From positions 1 through 64,000 of the forward strand of contig CAWEVH010000031.1 in assembly GCA_963812415.1 (NCBI GenBank): a stretch of DNA of 64,000 bases, read 5' to 3'. Position numbers and translations under genes: made by a program. Shown here piece by piece: positions 26,821 through 36,285 of the stretch (within the stretch, counting starts at the first letter, position 1; every line of letters starts with the position of its first letter). The notes below the pieces were generated by a model. The model searched no databases, was not told the origin of the DNA, and worked only from the letters and a program-made list of their open reading frames with translations. This DNA is from JACVRW01 sp963812415. Lineage in GTDB: Bacteria > Actinomycetota > Thermoleophilia > Solirubrobacterales > Thermoleophilaceae.

Positions 26821-27751
26821 TCATCGCACCCATCTCCCCGATGCGCGCGCATCGACGGTGCGAAGCCAGAAGGCGTGACCGTGGCGGCTCGATTCCGTCG
26901 AGCCGTCGATCGGACCAGAGCGGGTCGGTGAGCGATCCGAGCTCGGGATCTCGACTCGCATAGAAGGTCGGCAAGCACGGGCTCGATCGCCTGGTTGCCG
27001 GCGAGCAGGTGGGCGGCCAGCAGGTACTGCTCCGAGTAGTAGCGGTCGGCGAACTCGGCGCGGATAGTCGTACGGCAGGAACACGTCGTGCACGCCGACG
27101 AGGACTCCGCCGGCGAGCTGTGACAGCACCTCGAGGAAGAAGACCGTCGCATCCGAGTTCATGAACGTCCGGTGCGAGCCGTCGAAAAAGAGCACGTCGC
27201 CGTCGGACAGCTCGTCGAATACGGACAGGTCTGCGGCTTCGAGCGGCATGCGAAGCACGCGGTCGCAGAGCGCCTCGACGTCCGCGCGCGGCTGCGGGTC
27301 GATGGAGATGATCCGCGTTTCGAGCTGGCCGTCGCGCCGCGCGCGCGCCGCGAACTTGGTCGAGCTGCCGGAGCCGATCTCGAGATAGAGCGCCGGTGCA
27401 CGGCTTCGGATGAAGGCGTAGATGGCCGCGCCGTCCAGGGCGAGGCAGCCAGTCGTTAACCCACGAGGGCTCCCGCGGATCCTGCGCCTGTACGTCGATC
27501 TCGACGAGGGAGTCGCGGTAGGCCGCGATCGTCTCGAGCGACGTCCGATAGGTCGCGTCGCCGCTTGCGATGATCCGCTCGAGTTCCGGGTGAGGGTTCC
27601 AGCGCGGCGCGTTGGACGCGGAAGTCGGGTACTCGATCCGGACCGTGTAGTGGGCGTCCGGTTTGAACCCCTTCCGTCTGAGCCAGCGCGACAGTCGCCG
27701 GCGAGGTCCGGCAGGTAGCAGCCGCCGCAGCCCGTGCAACCGTCGTCTCAT
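26821..27751 (-). CDS. Class I SAM methyltransferase-like protein (several frame breaks)
   Basis: Segments in order across frames: MRRRLHGLRRLLPAGPRRRL start; RSLVEIDVQ-type region AAYRDSLVEIDVQ; IGSGSSTKFAARA, which is SAM motif I in a frame not listed as a long reading frame; RMPLEAADLSVFDELSDGDV; LFFDGSHRTFMNSDATVFFL (motif with DGSH); GGVLVGVHDVFLPYDYP; then EFADRYYSEQYLLAAHLLAG and the end HGHAFWLRTVDA at 26821. At least three frame changes are needed. The DGSH and HD motifs recall metal-assisted sugar methyltransferases like the gene at 4722. About 310 residues. Confidence 0.6.
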
Positions 27752-27828
27752 CGTCGCCGGCAAGCCGCCGATGGTACGTCCTGCCGGCCTCACCTTCGTA
27801 GCCCTGGGCTTCCGATACTTTCGCCAGG

Positions 27829-28836
27829 ATGGAAGTGGACGGCGACTCTCAGGTGCCGGTCTCGCTGATCGTCACCGTGCGAAACGACCGGGAGGGGTTC
27901 GCGGAGCTGCTGGACGGCATCAGCCGACGCAGACCGAGATGCCAGACGAGATCGTCATCGTCGACGGTGGATCTCACGACGGGACCCTCCAGGAGCTGCA
28001 GGTCCGTGAGGCCGATCTGCCGCCGCTCCGGGTGCTCGTCGCCCCGGGGGCGAACATCGCGGCCGGCCGAAACATCGCGGTGCGCGAAGCCCGCCACGAC
28101 TGGATCGCCTGCACGGACGCCGGCTGCCGGCCGGTGCCGGGGTGGCTCGCGGCCCTGAAGCGAGCCAGGGCGCGCGGCGACATCGCCGCGGGAACGTTCG
28201 TGGTCGAGGCCGAGACGCCACTCGACCGTGCGGTGGCGTGCGCGCACTATCCGGTGCTCGACGAGGTCGACGAGGAGGATCCGTTCGTTCGCGCTCTCAC
28301 ATCGCCTGTTCGGGCGCAACTTTCGTCCGGAGCACGCGGGCGGGCGCTCGATGGCCTTCTCGCGCGCGGCGTGGGAGGAGGTCGGCGGCTTCCCGGAGCA
28401 CGTCTACGCGGGTGAGGACCTCGCCTTCAGCGCGGCCGCGATCGACCGTGGCTTCTCCCCCACGCTGGTCGAGGAGGCAGCGGTGTACTGGCGTCCCCGG
28501 ACGACGTGGCTCGCGACCGCCGCGATGTTCGCGACCTACACCCGCGGCGACATACGGACACGAGGCCGTGGCCGCCACGTCGCCCGTCTCGGCGCGTGGT
28601 GCGCCGGCCCGGCGCTCGTCGCGCGCGGCGGCGTTGCCGGACGGTTGCTGGTCGCCGGCGGCGCGGCGGCCTACCTGTGGCTCCCGATGCGCAGGGCGCG
28701 GCGGTCGCTGCCGGCGAGGGAGTGGTGGAGGATCCCGCTGCTGGTGGCCCTGAAGGATCTCGCTCAGCTGGGCGGTGCGGCCGTCGGGCTAGTGGACGCC
28801 GTTCGAGGCGTGCCGCAGCCGCCGCCGCGTCGCTGA
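27829..28836 (+). CDS. GT2 glycosyltransferase (two frame breaks)
   Basis: VPVSLIVTVRNDREGFAELL starts the GT2 fold from the ATG at 27829. A frame change near 27940 gives DEIVIVDGGSHDGTLQELQV, AGRNIAVREARHDWIACTDA (DxG variant of the metal site) and GWLAALKRARARGDI. A second change near 28300 gives HRLFGRNFRPEHAGGRSMAF and VGGFPEHVYAGEDLAFSAAA. The C-terminus carries one or two hydrophobic segments (LLVAGGAAAYLWLPM, WWRIPLLVALKDLAQLGGAA). About 335 residues. The 3' end overlaps the convergent polymerase by 48 bases. Confidence 0.8.
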
Positions 28837-30057
28837 CGGCTCTCGGTCCGCATCCGCCAGCCCCACCATCACCCACACGTGCCGGAAGTGCTCGACGTCC
28901 TGGGCGAGCCCGTCGATGCCGAGGCCGAGGAGCCCGGTCCAGATCGCGACCGAGGTCGGGCGCCGCCGTTCTCGCCACAGCACGGCGACGAGGAACACGA
29001 GCGCGGCGAGCGCCGGGATGCCCAGCGTCGCCGCGACGTTCAGGGGCGTCAGGTGGGCCCGGAACGGCGCGCCGCGGTTCTCGGCGACGAACGAGCCGGG
29101 GCCCTGGCCCACCAGCGGGTTCTCGCGGAAGGTCTCGAACCCGGTCACGAGCGCCTCGCGGCGGTTGCCGGGATCGGGCACGACGTAGGACAGCGTCGAG
29201 GGGCGGGTGGGATCCACGCGGACCTTCCCCACGGTCAAGGCGGCCATGATCGCCACCGACGCGAGCACCACCACCGCCGCGGCCGCCGCGGCGCGGCGCG
29301 GCTCCCAGCGACGGTACGCGGCGCGGATCGCGAGCACCGCGAAGAAGGCGATCGCGCCACGCGAGAACGTGGCGAGCACGACGAACGACAGCGCCGCCTG
29401 GAGCGCCAACCGCGTCCGGGGACCGAGCGGCGAGCGCTCGAGGTCGATCACCGCCGAGGCGAAGATGCAGAAGCTGGCGAGCAGCGGCGGCGACGCGAAC
29501 CCGGCCGCGACGCGCGCATAGCTGTCCGACTCGATGAACTGCTCGCCGTACGCGCCGATCAGGGACGTGTCGACACCCAGGTAGAACAGCGCCAGCCCCA
29601 CTCCGGCGAGCGCGGCGGTGACCGCCGCGAGCGCGGCCACCACCAGGACGATCGCGTCCCGGCCGGGCCGGCTGGACGCGAACTCGGACGTCAGCAGCGC
29701 GAGCACCGCCAGCTCGGCCACGAGCAGCAGGTTGCGCGCGGCCGTGCCCTGCGCCTCGGCGAAGATCGCCGAGACGGCCGTCGCGACGACGTAGGCGAGC
29801 AGCGCGAGATGAAACGCGCGCAGCCGCGGCAGGCCGCCCGCGCGGATCCGCTCCCACAGCCAGGCGAGCGCGGCGAGCGCCAGCAGCGCGTCGCTCCAGC
29901 CCGCGCGCTCGTACAGCCCCGACAGCGGCGAGAGCCACTTCCATCCGAGCGCCGCGAGGGCCAGCAGGTACAGCGCGAGCGCCGGGCTCCGGGCGGCGGC
30001 TGCCGCCGCGCCCCGCAGGGCCTCGCGAACGTCCGGCACAGGTGGCGCGGGACCCAT
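28789..30057 (-). CDS. O-antigen ligase/polymerase family membrane protein
   Basis: 422 residues, intact, with about eleven TM segments. The Wzy_C loop has the characteristic RREALVTGFETFRENPLVGQ, GPGSFVAENRGAPFRAHLTP and NVAATLGIPALAALVFLVAV segments, with the conserved Arg/His-bearing periplasmic loop. Earlier TM regions (VLATFSRGAIAFFAVLAIRA with its SRG motif) fit the family. There is no TPR tail, unlike the other two members in this window. It is divergent from a secreted clan-A glycosidase that starts 24 bases away, so the two could share a promoter region. Confidence 0.85.
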   Translation of the reverse strand: MGPAPPVPDVREALRGAAAAAARSPALALYLLALAALGWKWLSPLSGLYERAGWSDALLALAALAWLWERIRAGGLPRLRAFHLALLAYVVATAVSAIFAEAQGTAARNLLLVAELAVLALLTSEFASSRPGRDAIVLVVAALAAVTAALAGVGLALFYLGVDTSLIGAYGEQFIESDSYARVAAGFASPPLLASFCIFASAVIDLERSPLGPRTRLALQAALSFVVLATFSRGAIAFFAVLAIRAAYRRWEPRRAAAAAAVVVLASVAIMAALTVGKVRVDPTRPSTLSYVVPDPGNRREALVTGFETFRENPLVGQGPGSFVAENRGAPFRAHLTPLNVAATLGIPALAALVFLVAVLWRERRRPTSVAIWTGLLGLGIDGLAQDVEHFRHVWVMVGLADADREPSATRRRLRHASNGVH

Positions 30058-30081
30058 GGTTGCTGCCAGACTAGGCCGGGA

Positions 30082-31161
30082 GTGGCTCGCGCAAGCTCAA
30101 TCCTGGTCCTCGCGGCCGCGCTGGTTGCGATGCTCGTCGCGCCCGGCCCCAGCCGCCACGCCACCCGGCTTCGTCGGCCTCAGCGCCGACGATCTCTACG
30201 GCAACGCCGGCCCCTATCGCGACAGCGCGCTCGATGCACAGCGCACGGCGGGCGTAAAGCTCCTTCGAGTCGCCTTCAGCTGGGCCGGCACCGAGGTCGC
30301 GCCCAACTCGTTCGACTTCACCAACTACGACCGCTACGTGCGCGAGGCGGCAGCCCGCGGGATCACCATGCTGCCCGGTGCTCTTCGACGCGCCCGACTT
30401 CTACTCGAAGCGACCTGCCGGCGGCGGCCAGCGCGGCTACTACCCACCGCGGGACAACGCCGACATGGCGCGCTGGGCGACGCTGCTCGTCCAGCGCTAC
30501 GGACCGAACGGCACGATCTGGCAGGGCCATCCGAACCCGCAGCCCATCACCGCCTGGCAGATCTGGAACGAGCCCACCCTTCCCGTCTACTGGCGCCCCA
30601 GACCGAGCGCCCCGCAGTACATGCAGATGCTCCGGACCGTGGGGTCGGCCATCAAAGCCGTGGATCCCCAGGCCGAGATCGTGACCGCCGGGCTGCCTCC
30701 GAGCTTCCTGCGCGGCGCCATCCGTCTGCAGACGTTCATCGGCCAGATCTACAAGGGCGGCGGCACGAGCGCCTTCGACACGCTCGCGATCAACTCCTAC
30801 GCGTCGAGCGCCAAGGGTCTCGGGAAGCTGATGGGCCAGGTGCGCGGCCTCATGAACAAGCGCGGCGGCCGGTCCGACAAGATCTGGATCACCGAGCTCG
30901 GTTGGTGCGACAAGGGGCCCAAGCACCGCTTCTGCGTCGGTGCGAAGAAGCAGGCCCAGAACATCGGCTCGCTCGCTGAAGCTCATCAAGAGGAAGCGCA
31001 ACGCCTGGAAGCTGCGCGGCTTCGTCCTCTTCTCGTGGCGCGACGCGCAGCCCGTGGCGAGGCGCTTCGACGAGTGGGGCCTCCACACGGGCCTCCTGAA
31101 CTCCAAGGGCAAGAAGAAGCCCGCCTACAACGCCTTCGTGCGCGGCGTGCGCGGCCTCTAG
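30082..31161 (+). CDS. Secreted clan GH-A glycoside hydrolase (frame broken)
   Basis: The signal peptide SSILVLAAALVAMLVAPG starts from a GTG at 30082. A frame change near 30150 gives VGLSADDLYGNAGPYRDSAL and KLLRVAFSWAGTEVAPNSFD. Another near 30375 leads to LFDAPDFYSKRP, the acid/base strand TAWQIWNEPTLPVYW and the nucleophile strand KIWITELGWCDKGPKH. A last change near 30975 gives the end FVLFSWRDAQPVARRFDEWG and KKKPAYNAFVRGV. About 358 residues. Both catalytic Glu residues of clan A are present. Substrate is probably the polysaccharide made by this locus. The 3' end overlaps the convergent glycosidase by 4 bases. Confidence 0.8.
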
Positions 31162-32637
31162 CGCCGCTCGATCTGGTTCGGCCCGACCCGCCAGGTCATG
31201 CTCGTCTCGCCGCCCTGGCGTGCCCGCAAGGGCGCGCCGGCCGGCAGGCGCATCGGGCGGAAGAACATGCGGCCGGGGCGGGTGCGCAGGCGCGCGATCG
31301 TGCGCCAGCGGCCGCCGCGGCGGCGCTGGATGGTCACCCGGCCGCCGCGCGGCGCGAGGCCCCAGACCTGCGCGACGCCGCCCTTGGTGTAGGCGGTGAA
31401 GGGGAAGCGGAAGGCGTAGAAGCCCGGCTTTCGCGTGTCCTCCCCCACCGTGGCGCCGCGGAAGAAGACGCCGGCCTGGAGCGAGTAGCCCCAGCCGCGC
31501 GGGTCGAACGGCTCGTCGCGCATGAGCCACCAGGTCACGACGCTCACGTCCTGGCGCCAGAGCGTGTAGAGCGCCCCGGAGATGTAGCGCGCCACGAGCC
31601 TGGCCGGCAGGCCCTCCGGGTCGGGCGGGCTCGTGTCCCAGGAGATCTCGGTCGCCCAGACCGCCTTGTGCCGGCGCGGCTTGAGGTAGCCGGCGCGCAG
31701 CGCCACCTTCATCGGGCGGGTCAGCTTCCAGATGTCGGGGATGACCACGTCGTCCGGGTTGGCGGCGGTCCGTCGCGGCTCGCCGATCGGGTACGGGTGA
31801 TGGGCGAGAGCGTCGAAGTAGGTGGGCCCGCCGGGGCAGCGGCGCTTGGCCCTCGGACGGGTGCGCCCGGTCACGCACAGGAGCTCGCGCGTGAACAGCG
31901 CCGCCTGCATGCGTAGCTGCCCGCGCGCCGTCTCTCCGAACGGAGCGGTGCCGGCGGAGACGATGACGTTGCTGCGCCTGACCTTCTTCGCCCCCCGGTA
32001 GAACGCGTTCAGCAGCCCCTTGTAGATCCCGGGGCTGGCCGGCCGGTAGCGACCGCCGGAGCGGGTCCACTGCGGGTTCACGAAGTCGGACAGGTTGGGC
32101 TCGTTCCACGCCTGGTAGTAGCGGACGCGCGGCAGCCTCGCTCCGGAGGCGTCGCACGAAGGAGCCCGAGTAGCGCCGCGCGACCGCCTCCGCGAACAGG
32201 CGATAGTCGGCGGCGGAGGGGCGCCAGGTGCCGGGCGGGGCGCGAGCGCGTCACGGCCCGGCGCTTCGGCCCAGTCGGGCGCCGAGGTGAAGGACAGGAG
32301 CACGGTGATGCCGGCCGCCCTCGCCTCGCGCACCATCTGGTCGGTCTCGCCCCAGCGGTAGCCGGGCCAGGCCGGGTTGCGGGCGTCGGCGGCGGTCGGC
32401 GGCTCCGATGGCGCGATCGAGCGCCAGCTCGGTCACGAGCCGGGCGACCGAGCCGCCCGTCGAGCGCAGGTTCCTGAAGGCCGCCTCGCGCTGCGCGGGG
32501 TCGAGGAACTGGAACGCCTGGGGGTCGCTGAATCCCGTGAGCAGCCCGTGGCGGGCCTGCGCGCCGCCGGCCGAGACAAGCGTGCCCAGCGCGGCGAGCG
32601 CGGCAGCCAGGGCGATGATGATCAGTCGTCTGCTCAT
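31158..32637 (-). CDS. Secreted clan GH-A glycoside hydrolase with C-terminal beta domain (frame broken)
   Basis: The signal peptide RRLIIIALAAALAALGTLVS is followed by FQFLDPAQREAAFRNLRSTG and SVARLVTELALDRAIG. Frame changes near 32370 and 32150-32260 connect it to GITVLLSFTSAPDWAEAPGR and RYYQAWNEPNLSDFVNPQW (acid/base Glu). The nucleophile strand is AVWATEISWDTSPP. SVVTWWLMRDEPFD and KPGFYAFRFPFTAY close the barrel. A C-terminal beta-sandwich (GGRVTIQRRRGGRWRTIARL) may bind sugar. About 490 residues. It differs strongly from the other glycosidases here, so it is not a recent copy. Confidence 0.8.
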
Positions 32638-32710
32638 TGGGTGGATGTCTCCGTACGCGCGAGCGGGTCCGGGTCCTGACGCCGCCCTCGTCAACCAACC
32701 ACGGGCTGAC

Positions 32711-32719
32711 GCGTATGTT
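32711..32719 (+). promoter_or_regulatory. Possible -10 element TATGTT directly before a GTG start
   Basis: TATGTT at 32714-32719 lies five bases before the GTG at 32725, preceded by CTGACGCG. If it is a promoter the message would be leaderless. No clear -35 was found. Confidence 0.25.
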
Positions 32720-32724
32720 TCGGC

Positions 32725-33121
32725 GTGGAGCCAACTCGGCATGAATCCCCGGCCGATCCCGTCGAGCAGCTGCTCGTGCGCAGCAAGCCGGTGCCGAGCC
32801 CGATCTACCGCGCCGAGCTGGAGCGGCGTCTCTTCGACTCCGCGCCGCTCCTCGAGGCCCCGCTGGCTTCCCGCCGGCCGAACCGCGCTGGCCGGCGCGG
32901 TCGGGGCCGTCGGCCTGGCCGCGACGTTCGCGCTGCTCGGCCTGGCCGGCTCGGGCCCGCTGTCGGGCGACGACAGCGACGTCCGGGCGAAGGACCCGTG
33001 CCGCTACGTGACGACCCTCGGCCCCACCCGGACCCCGTACGTGGTCGAGCTGGCCGACGGCTCGATCGAGATCCGCTTCCGGCGCGAACGCGCCGAGCAG
33101 CTCGTCAAGCGCTGCCGCTGA
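32725..33121 (+). CDS. Small single-TM membrane protein, possible anti-sigma factor (frame broken)
   Basis: About 131 residues. The N-terminus EPTRHESPADPVEQLLVRSK and PSPIYRAELERRLF is a soluble helical cytoplasmic part. A frame change near 32880 leads to one TM helix (AVGLAATFALLGLAGSGPL) and an extracytoplasmic tail (YVTTLGPTRTPYVVELADGS) with two Cys. Soluble helical N-domain plus one TM next to an ECF sigma gene is the anti-sigma layout, but no zinc HxxxCxxC motif is visible, and the two genes are convergent rather than in one operon. The role is inference. Confidence 0.5.
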
Positions 33122-33638
33122 GCTTCCCCCGCTGCTCGGCGAGGGCGCGCAGCTGCCGCAGCGAGCGCGAGGCGATCTGGTGCACGTTGGCCGTCGAGAG
33201 ACCGGTGATCCTGGCGATCTCGGTGGCGGGCAGGTCCGCCGCGTAGCGCAGCGCCACGACCTCGCGCTCGCGCTCGCCGAGCGGGGCGAGCCAGGCGCGC
33301 AGCGCGTCGTCGCTCAGGATCCGCTCGAACTCCTCCTCGCCGCCGGCCACGTGGTCGGCGAGCTCCGGATGAGCGTCGATCGACGGGGCGCGCCTGAGGC
33401 TCTCGCGGCGATAGTGGTCGGTGAGGATGTTCCGGGCGATCGCGGCGATCCAGGTGCGCTCCGAGCCCTTCTCGGAGTCGTACGAGGGCCACGCCTTGAT
33501 CACGCGCTCGAAGGTCGAGGAGGTCAGGTCCTCCGCCGTGGCGGGCGGCACCGAGTACGCGAAGAACGCGTAGACGGCGTCCACGTGCGAGCGATAGACC
33601 CGGCGAAGCTCATCCTGGTCGCGCCGCCGAAGGGCCAT
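33105..33638 (-). CDS. ECF-type RNA polymerase sigma factor
   Basis: 177 residues, intact. Region sigma2 (residues 8-75): VYRSHVDAVYAFFAYSVPPA, AEDLTSSTFERVIKAWPSYD and ERTWIAAIARNILTDHYRRE, where the last segment binds the -10 region. Region sigma4 (about 110-165): LGEREREVVALRYAADLPAT and the helix-turn-helix IARITGLSTANVHQIASRSL. It would direct transcription of a small regulon, plausibly genes of this locus. The 3' end overlaps the convergent small membrane protein by 17 bases, and an unknown secreted protein gene lies 53 bases downstream of its upstream end on the same strand. Confidence 0.9.
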   Translation of the reverse strand: MALRRRDQDELRRVYRSHVDAVYAFFAYSVPPATAEDLTSSTFERVIKAWPSYDSEKGSERTWIAAIARNILTDHYRRESLRRAPSIDAHPELADHVAGGEEEFERILSDDALRAWLAPLGEREREVVALRYAADLPATEIARITGLSTANVHQIASRSLRQLRALAEQRGKLSGSA

Positions 33639-33691
33639 TCATCCAGCGTAGCCCGGCTACGGGCCGTTTCCGGCTGCGGCGGACGGATGGA

Positions 33692-34288
33692 TCAGGGCGC
33701 GGAGCCGGCGTGATCGCTCGTGCCCGAGCTCCCGCGGCGCCAGCGGATCCAGGCGAGCGTGAAGCAGCCGATCGCGATCGCGATCGAGGAGCCAGGCGAA
33801 GGCGTCGCTGAGCGTGGGGCCCTCCTCGACGGACGACCGCAGTGCCGAGAGGATGCTGCCCGAGGGCTCGTCCACGTCGACGGGCTGCTCGGCCGACGCC
33901 GGCTCCGCGACCCGTCGCGGGACTCGCGTCGCCGCCGCCGGACTGCGCGCCGCCGTCTCCGGCGCCCGAGCCCGAGCCGGCGTTCCCGCCCTCGCCGCCG
34001 CTCAGCCCGAGCACCGCGGCGCCGTCGGCGCCGGCGCGAGCGCAGGCGGTCGGCGGTGCCGCGATCGACCCCGCTCGACTCGTCGCTGCCGCCGCCCTGT
34101 GGCCCGCCGGCCTGGGGAAGCGACTCGCAGTACTGCTCGATGCCGGATCTCCCGGGGGGAGCCTCACAGCGCTGCTCCTGAGCGGCAGCCGGCGCGGCGG
34201 TGGCCAGAAGCGCGAGCAGCGCCGCGCACACGACCGCGACGTGGTGTCTAATGAGCCGCGCTCCATGGATTCTGGGCAGGGTGTTCAT
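33692..34288 (-). CDS. Secreted membrane-anchored protein of unknown function (frame broken)
   Basis: About 198 residues. A signal peptide (HHVAVVCAALLALLATAAPA, cleavage near AAA) is followed by a short segment with two Cys (EQRCEAPPG, EQYCESLPQ) and a Gly/Ser/Ala-rich linker. A helical region (GSILSALRSSVEEGPTLSDA) follows in a second frame, then a C-terminal TM helix (IAIAIGCFTLAWIRWRRG) and a short tail ending at 33692. Two or three frame changes are needed. The build recalls the protein at 16662-17138: signal peptide, linker, helix, TM, basic tail. It is divergent from a Wzy-TPR gene and the start codons overlap, so one start must be slightly different. Confidence 0.55.
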   Translation of the reverse strand: MNTLPRIHGARLIRHHVAVVCAALLALLATAAPAAAQEQRCEAPPGRSGIEQYCESLPQAGGPQGGGSDESSGVDRGTADRLRSRRRRRRRGARAERRRGRERRLGLGRRRRRRAVRRRRRESRDGSRSRRRPSSPSTWTSPRAASSRHCGRPSRRAPRSATPSPGSSIAIAIGCFTLAWIRWRRGSSGTSDHAGSAP

Positions 34289-36176
34289 TTGCGTGTTCAC
34301 GTTCGTCAAGCGGCCGCATTCGGGATACCCGCGGCCGTCCTGGTCTACTACGCACTGGAGTCGGGGTCGTATGACATCGTCGTGCGACAGGCCGAGGCGG
34401 TCGCGGTCTGGCTGATCCTGGGACTCGGGTTCGCGCTGGGCCTGCTGCCGCGCGCGCGCCTGCCGCGCTGGTGGTTCGTCCCGTTCGGCGCCTTCCTGCT
34501 GTTCGCGATCTGGACGGGCCTCAGCCTGACCTGGGGCGACAGCGCCGAGCGGACCGTCGCGGAGCTCGCCCGAGTGGCCCATTACGGCGGGATCGTCCTG
34601 CTCGTCTGGAGCCTGCTCGACCGCGACACCTGGCGCGCCGCGGTCGCCGGCATCGCCTTCGCCGGCGTGGTGGTGGCGGCGATCGCCGTCGCCAGCCGGC
34701 TCGCTCCGGACCTGTTCCCGGCGAACGACCCGCGGCGCGTGTTCGGCACCCAGCGGCTGAACTACCCGTTCTACTACTGGAACGCGGTCGGAGCCTGGAG
34801 CGCGATGACGATCGCGATGGCGCTGGCGTGGAGCGCGCACGCCAAGCTGCTCCTGACCCGGGTCCTGTTCGCCGGCGCGCTGCCGATCTGCGGCCTCGCG
34901 GTCTACCTGACCTACTCGCGGGCGGGCGTGGCCGGCAGCGTGATCGCGGTGCTCCTCGTGGTGGCGCTCAGCCACAACCGCTGGGTGGCGGCGATTCACG
35001 CCGCCGCGGCGGCCGGCGGAACGGCGATCGTGATCCTCGTGACCCGCGAGCAGGAGGCCATCGTCGACGCGAGCACCTCAGCCGATGGCGCGGGCTCGGT
35101 GCTGCTGGCGCTGATCGCCGGCTGCGTGCTGGTCGGGGCGGTGGCGGCCTCGACCGGCTGGCTCGGGATTGACCGCTTGAGGCTCGGACGGGGCCCCGGC
35201 GGCGCGCTCGCGGCTGCCGGCGCCGTGGTGGTGGCGGCGCTGGTGCTCACCGTCGGCCGCGACGAGATCAGCGACGGCTGGGACCAGTTCCGCGGAGCGA
35301 GCCTCGTGAGGGCGGACACCGGCCCCGGCTCCGATCCCGCCTCGCGGCTCACCAACCTCCAGAGCGGTCGCTACGAGATCTGGCGCTCGTCATGGCGTGC
35401 CTTCGAGACGGCGGAGCTGAAGGGGGTCGGCGCCGGCGGCTTCGAGTTCTGGTGGAACCGCGACGGCGGCGAGGAGTACGTGCGCGACGCCCACTCGCTG
35501 TATCTCGAGAACCTGGCCGAGCTGGGGATCCCCGGATTGATGCTGGTCCTGGCGGGGCTCCTCGGGTGTGCCGCGATTGCGCTCGCGGCGCGGATCCGGT
35601 GCTCCGAGGTCCCCGAGATCGGAGCGGTCACGGCGGGTCTGGCGGCGCTGCTCGTCTACCTCGTCCACGCGGGGGTCGACTGGATGTGGGAATCCACCGC
35701 CGTGACCGTGCTCGCCCTGGCGGCGGTGTGCGCCGCCGGGGCCGCCGGCGCCGGTGAGCGCGCGCGACCGGTGTTGGCGCTGCGCGTCGGCATCGCGCTG
35801 CTGGCGATCCCGGCGCTGCTCGTGCAGCTGCCCGGGCTCGTCGGGACGTCCAAGGTGCGCGACAGCCAGGCTGCGGTGGCGAGGGGCGACGCCGCCGCGG
35901 CGCTCGCCTACGCCAGCGAGGCGGTCGATGCCGAGCCGTGGGCCGCGAGCCCGCTGGTGCAGCGGGCCCTCGTCGAGGAGCAGACCGGGCGGCTGGGCGC
36001 GGCGGCGGCCGACCTGCGCCTTGCCGCGGAGCGCGAGCCCACCAACTGGAGGCAGGCGGTGATCCTGGCGCGCGTCGAGGCAAAGCGCGGACAGGCCGCG
36101 GGTCGCGATCCGGGAGTACCGCCGCGCACGCGCGCTTCGGCCGTCCGCTCGCGTGTTCGCCCCTCCGCCGGGCTAG
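34265..36176 (+). CDS. O-antigen ligase/polymerase (Wzy_C) with TPR tail
   Basis: About 636 residues with some twelve TM segments. The Wzy_C loop reads GRYEIWRSSWRAFETAELKG, GAGGFEFWWNRDGGEEYVRD and AHSLYLENLAELGIPGLMLV (conserved His). After the last TM a soluble tail has TPR-like repeats (SQAAVARGDAAAALAYASEA, ALVEEQTGRLGAAAADLRLA). One frame change near 36105 gives the natural end AIREYRRARALRPSARVFA with a stop at 36176. The ATG at 34265 overlaps the divergent neighbour, so the true start may be a little later. Same architecture as the polymerase at 18263. The next two genes downstream are clan-A glycosidases. Confidence 0.85.
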
Positions 36177-36285
36177 CAACACGCTCGTACAGACGTCCAG
36201 AATCGGCCTCCGCTGAGCTCGGACATGCGCCCAGCAGGGCCTCCGCTCGTCCCACTCCGGGGCGGCCGCTGTCGATCCGCAGTAC

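Noticed and set aside
28427..29944. Long minus-strand Arg/Ala-rich frame overlapping the polymerase gene
   Set aside because: It is a frame-shifted shadow of the intact 422-residue polymerase on the same strand.
30378..31916. Long plus-strand continuation of the glycosidase frame past 30990
   Set aside because: After the TELGW and cofactor-like region the frame turns into antisense of the next glycosidase; the true end lies in another frame at 31161.
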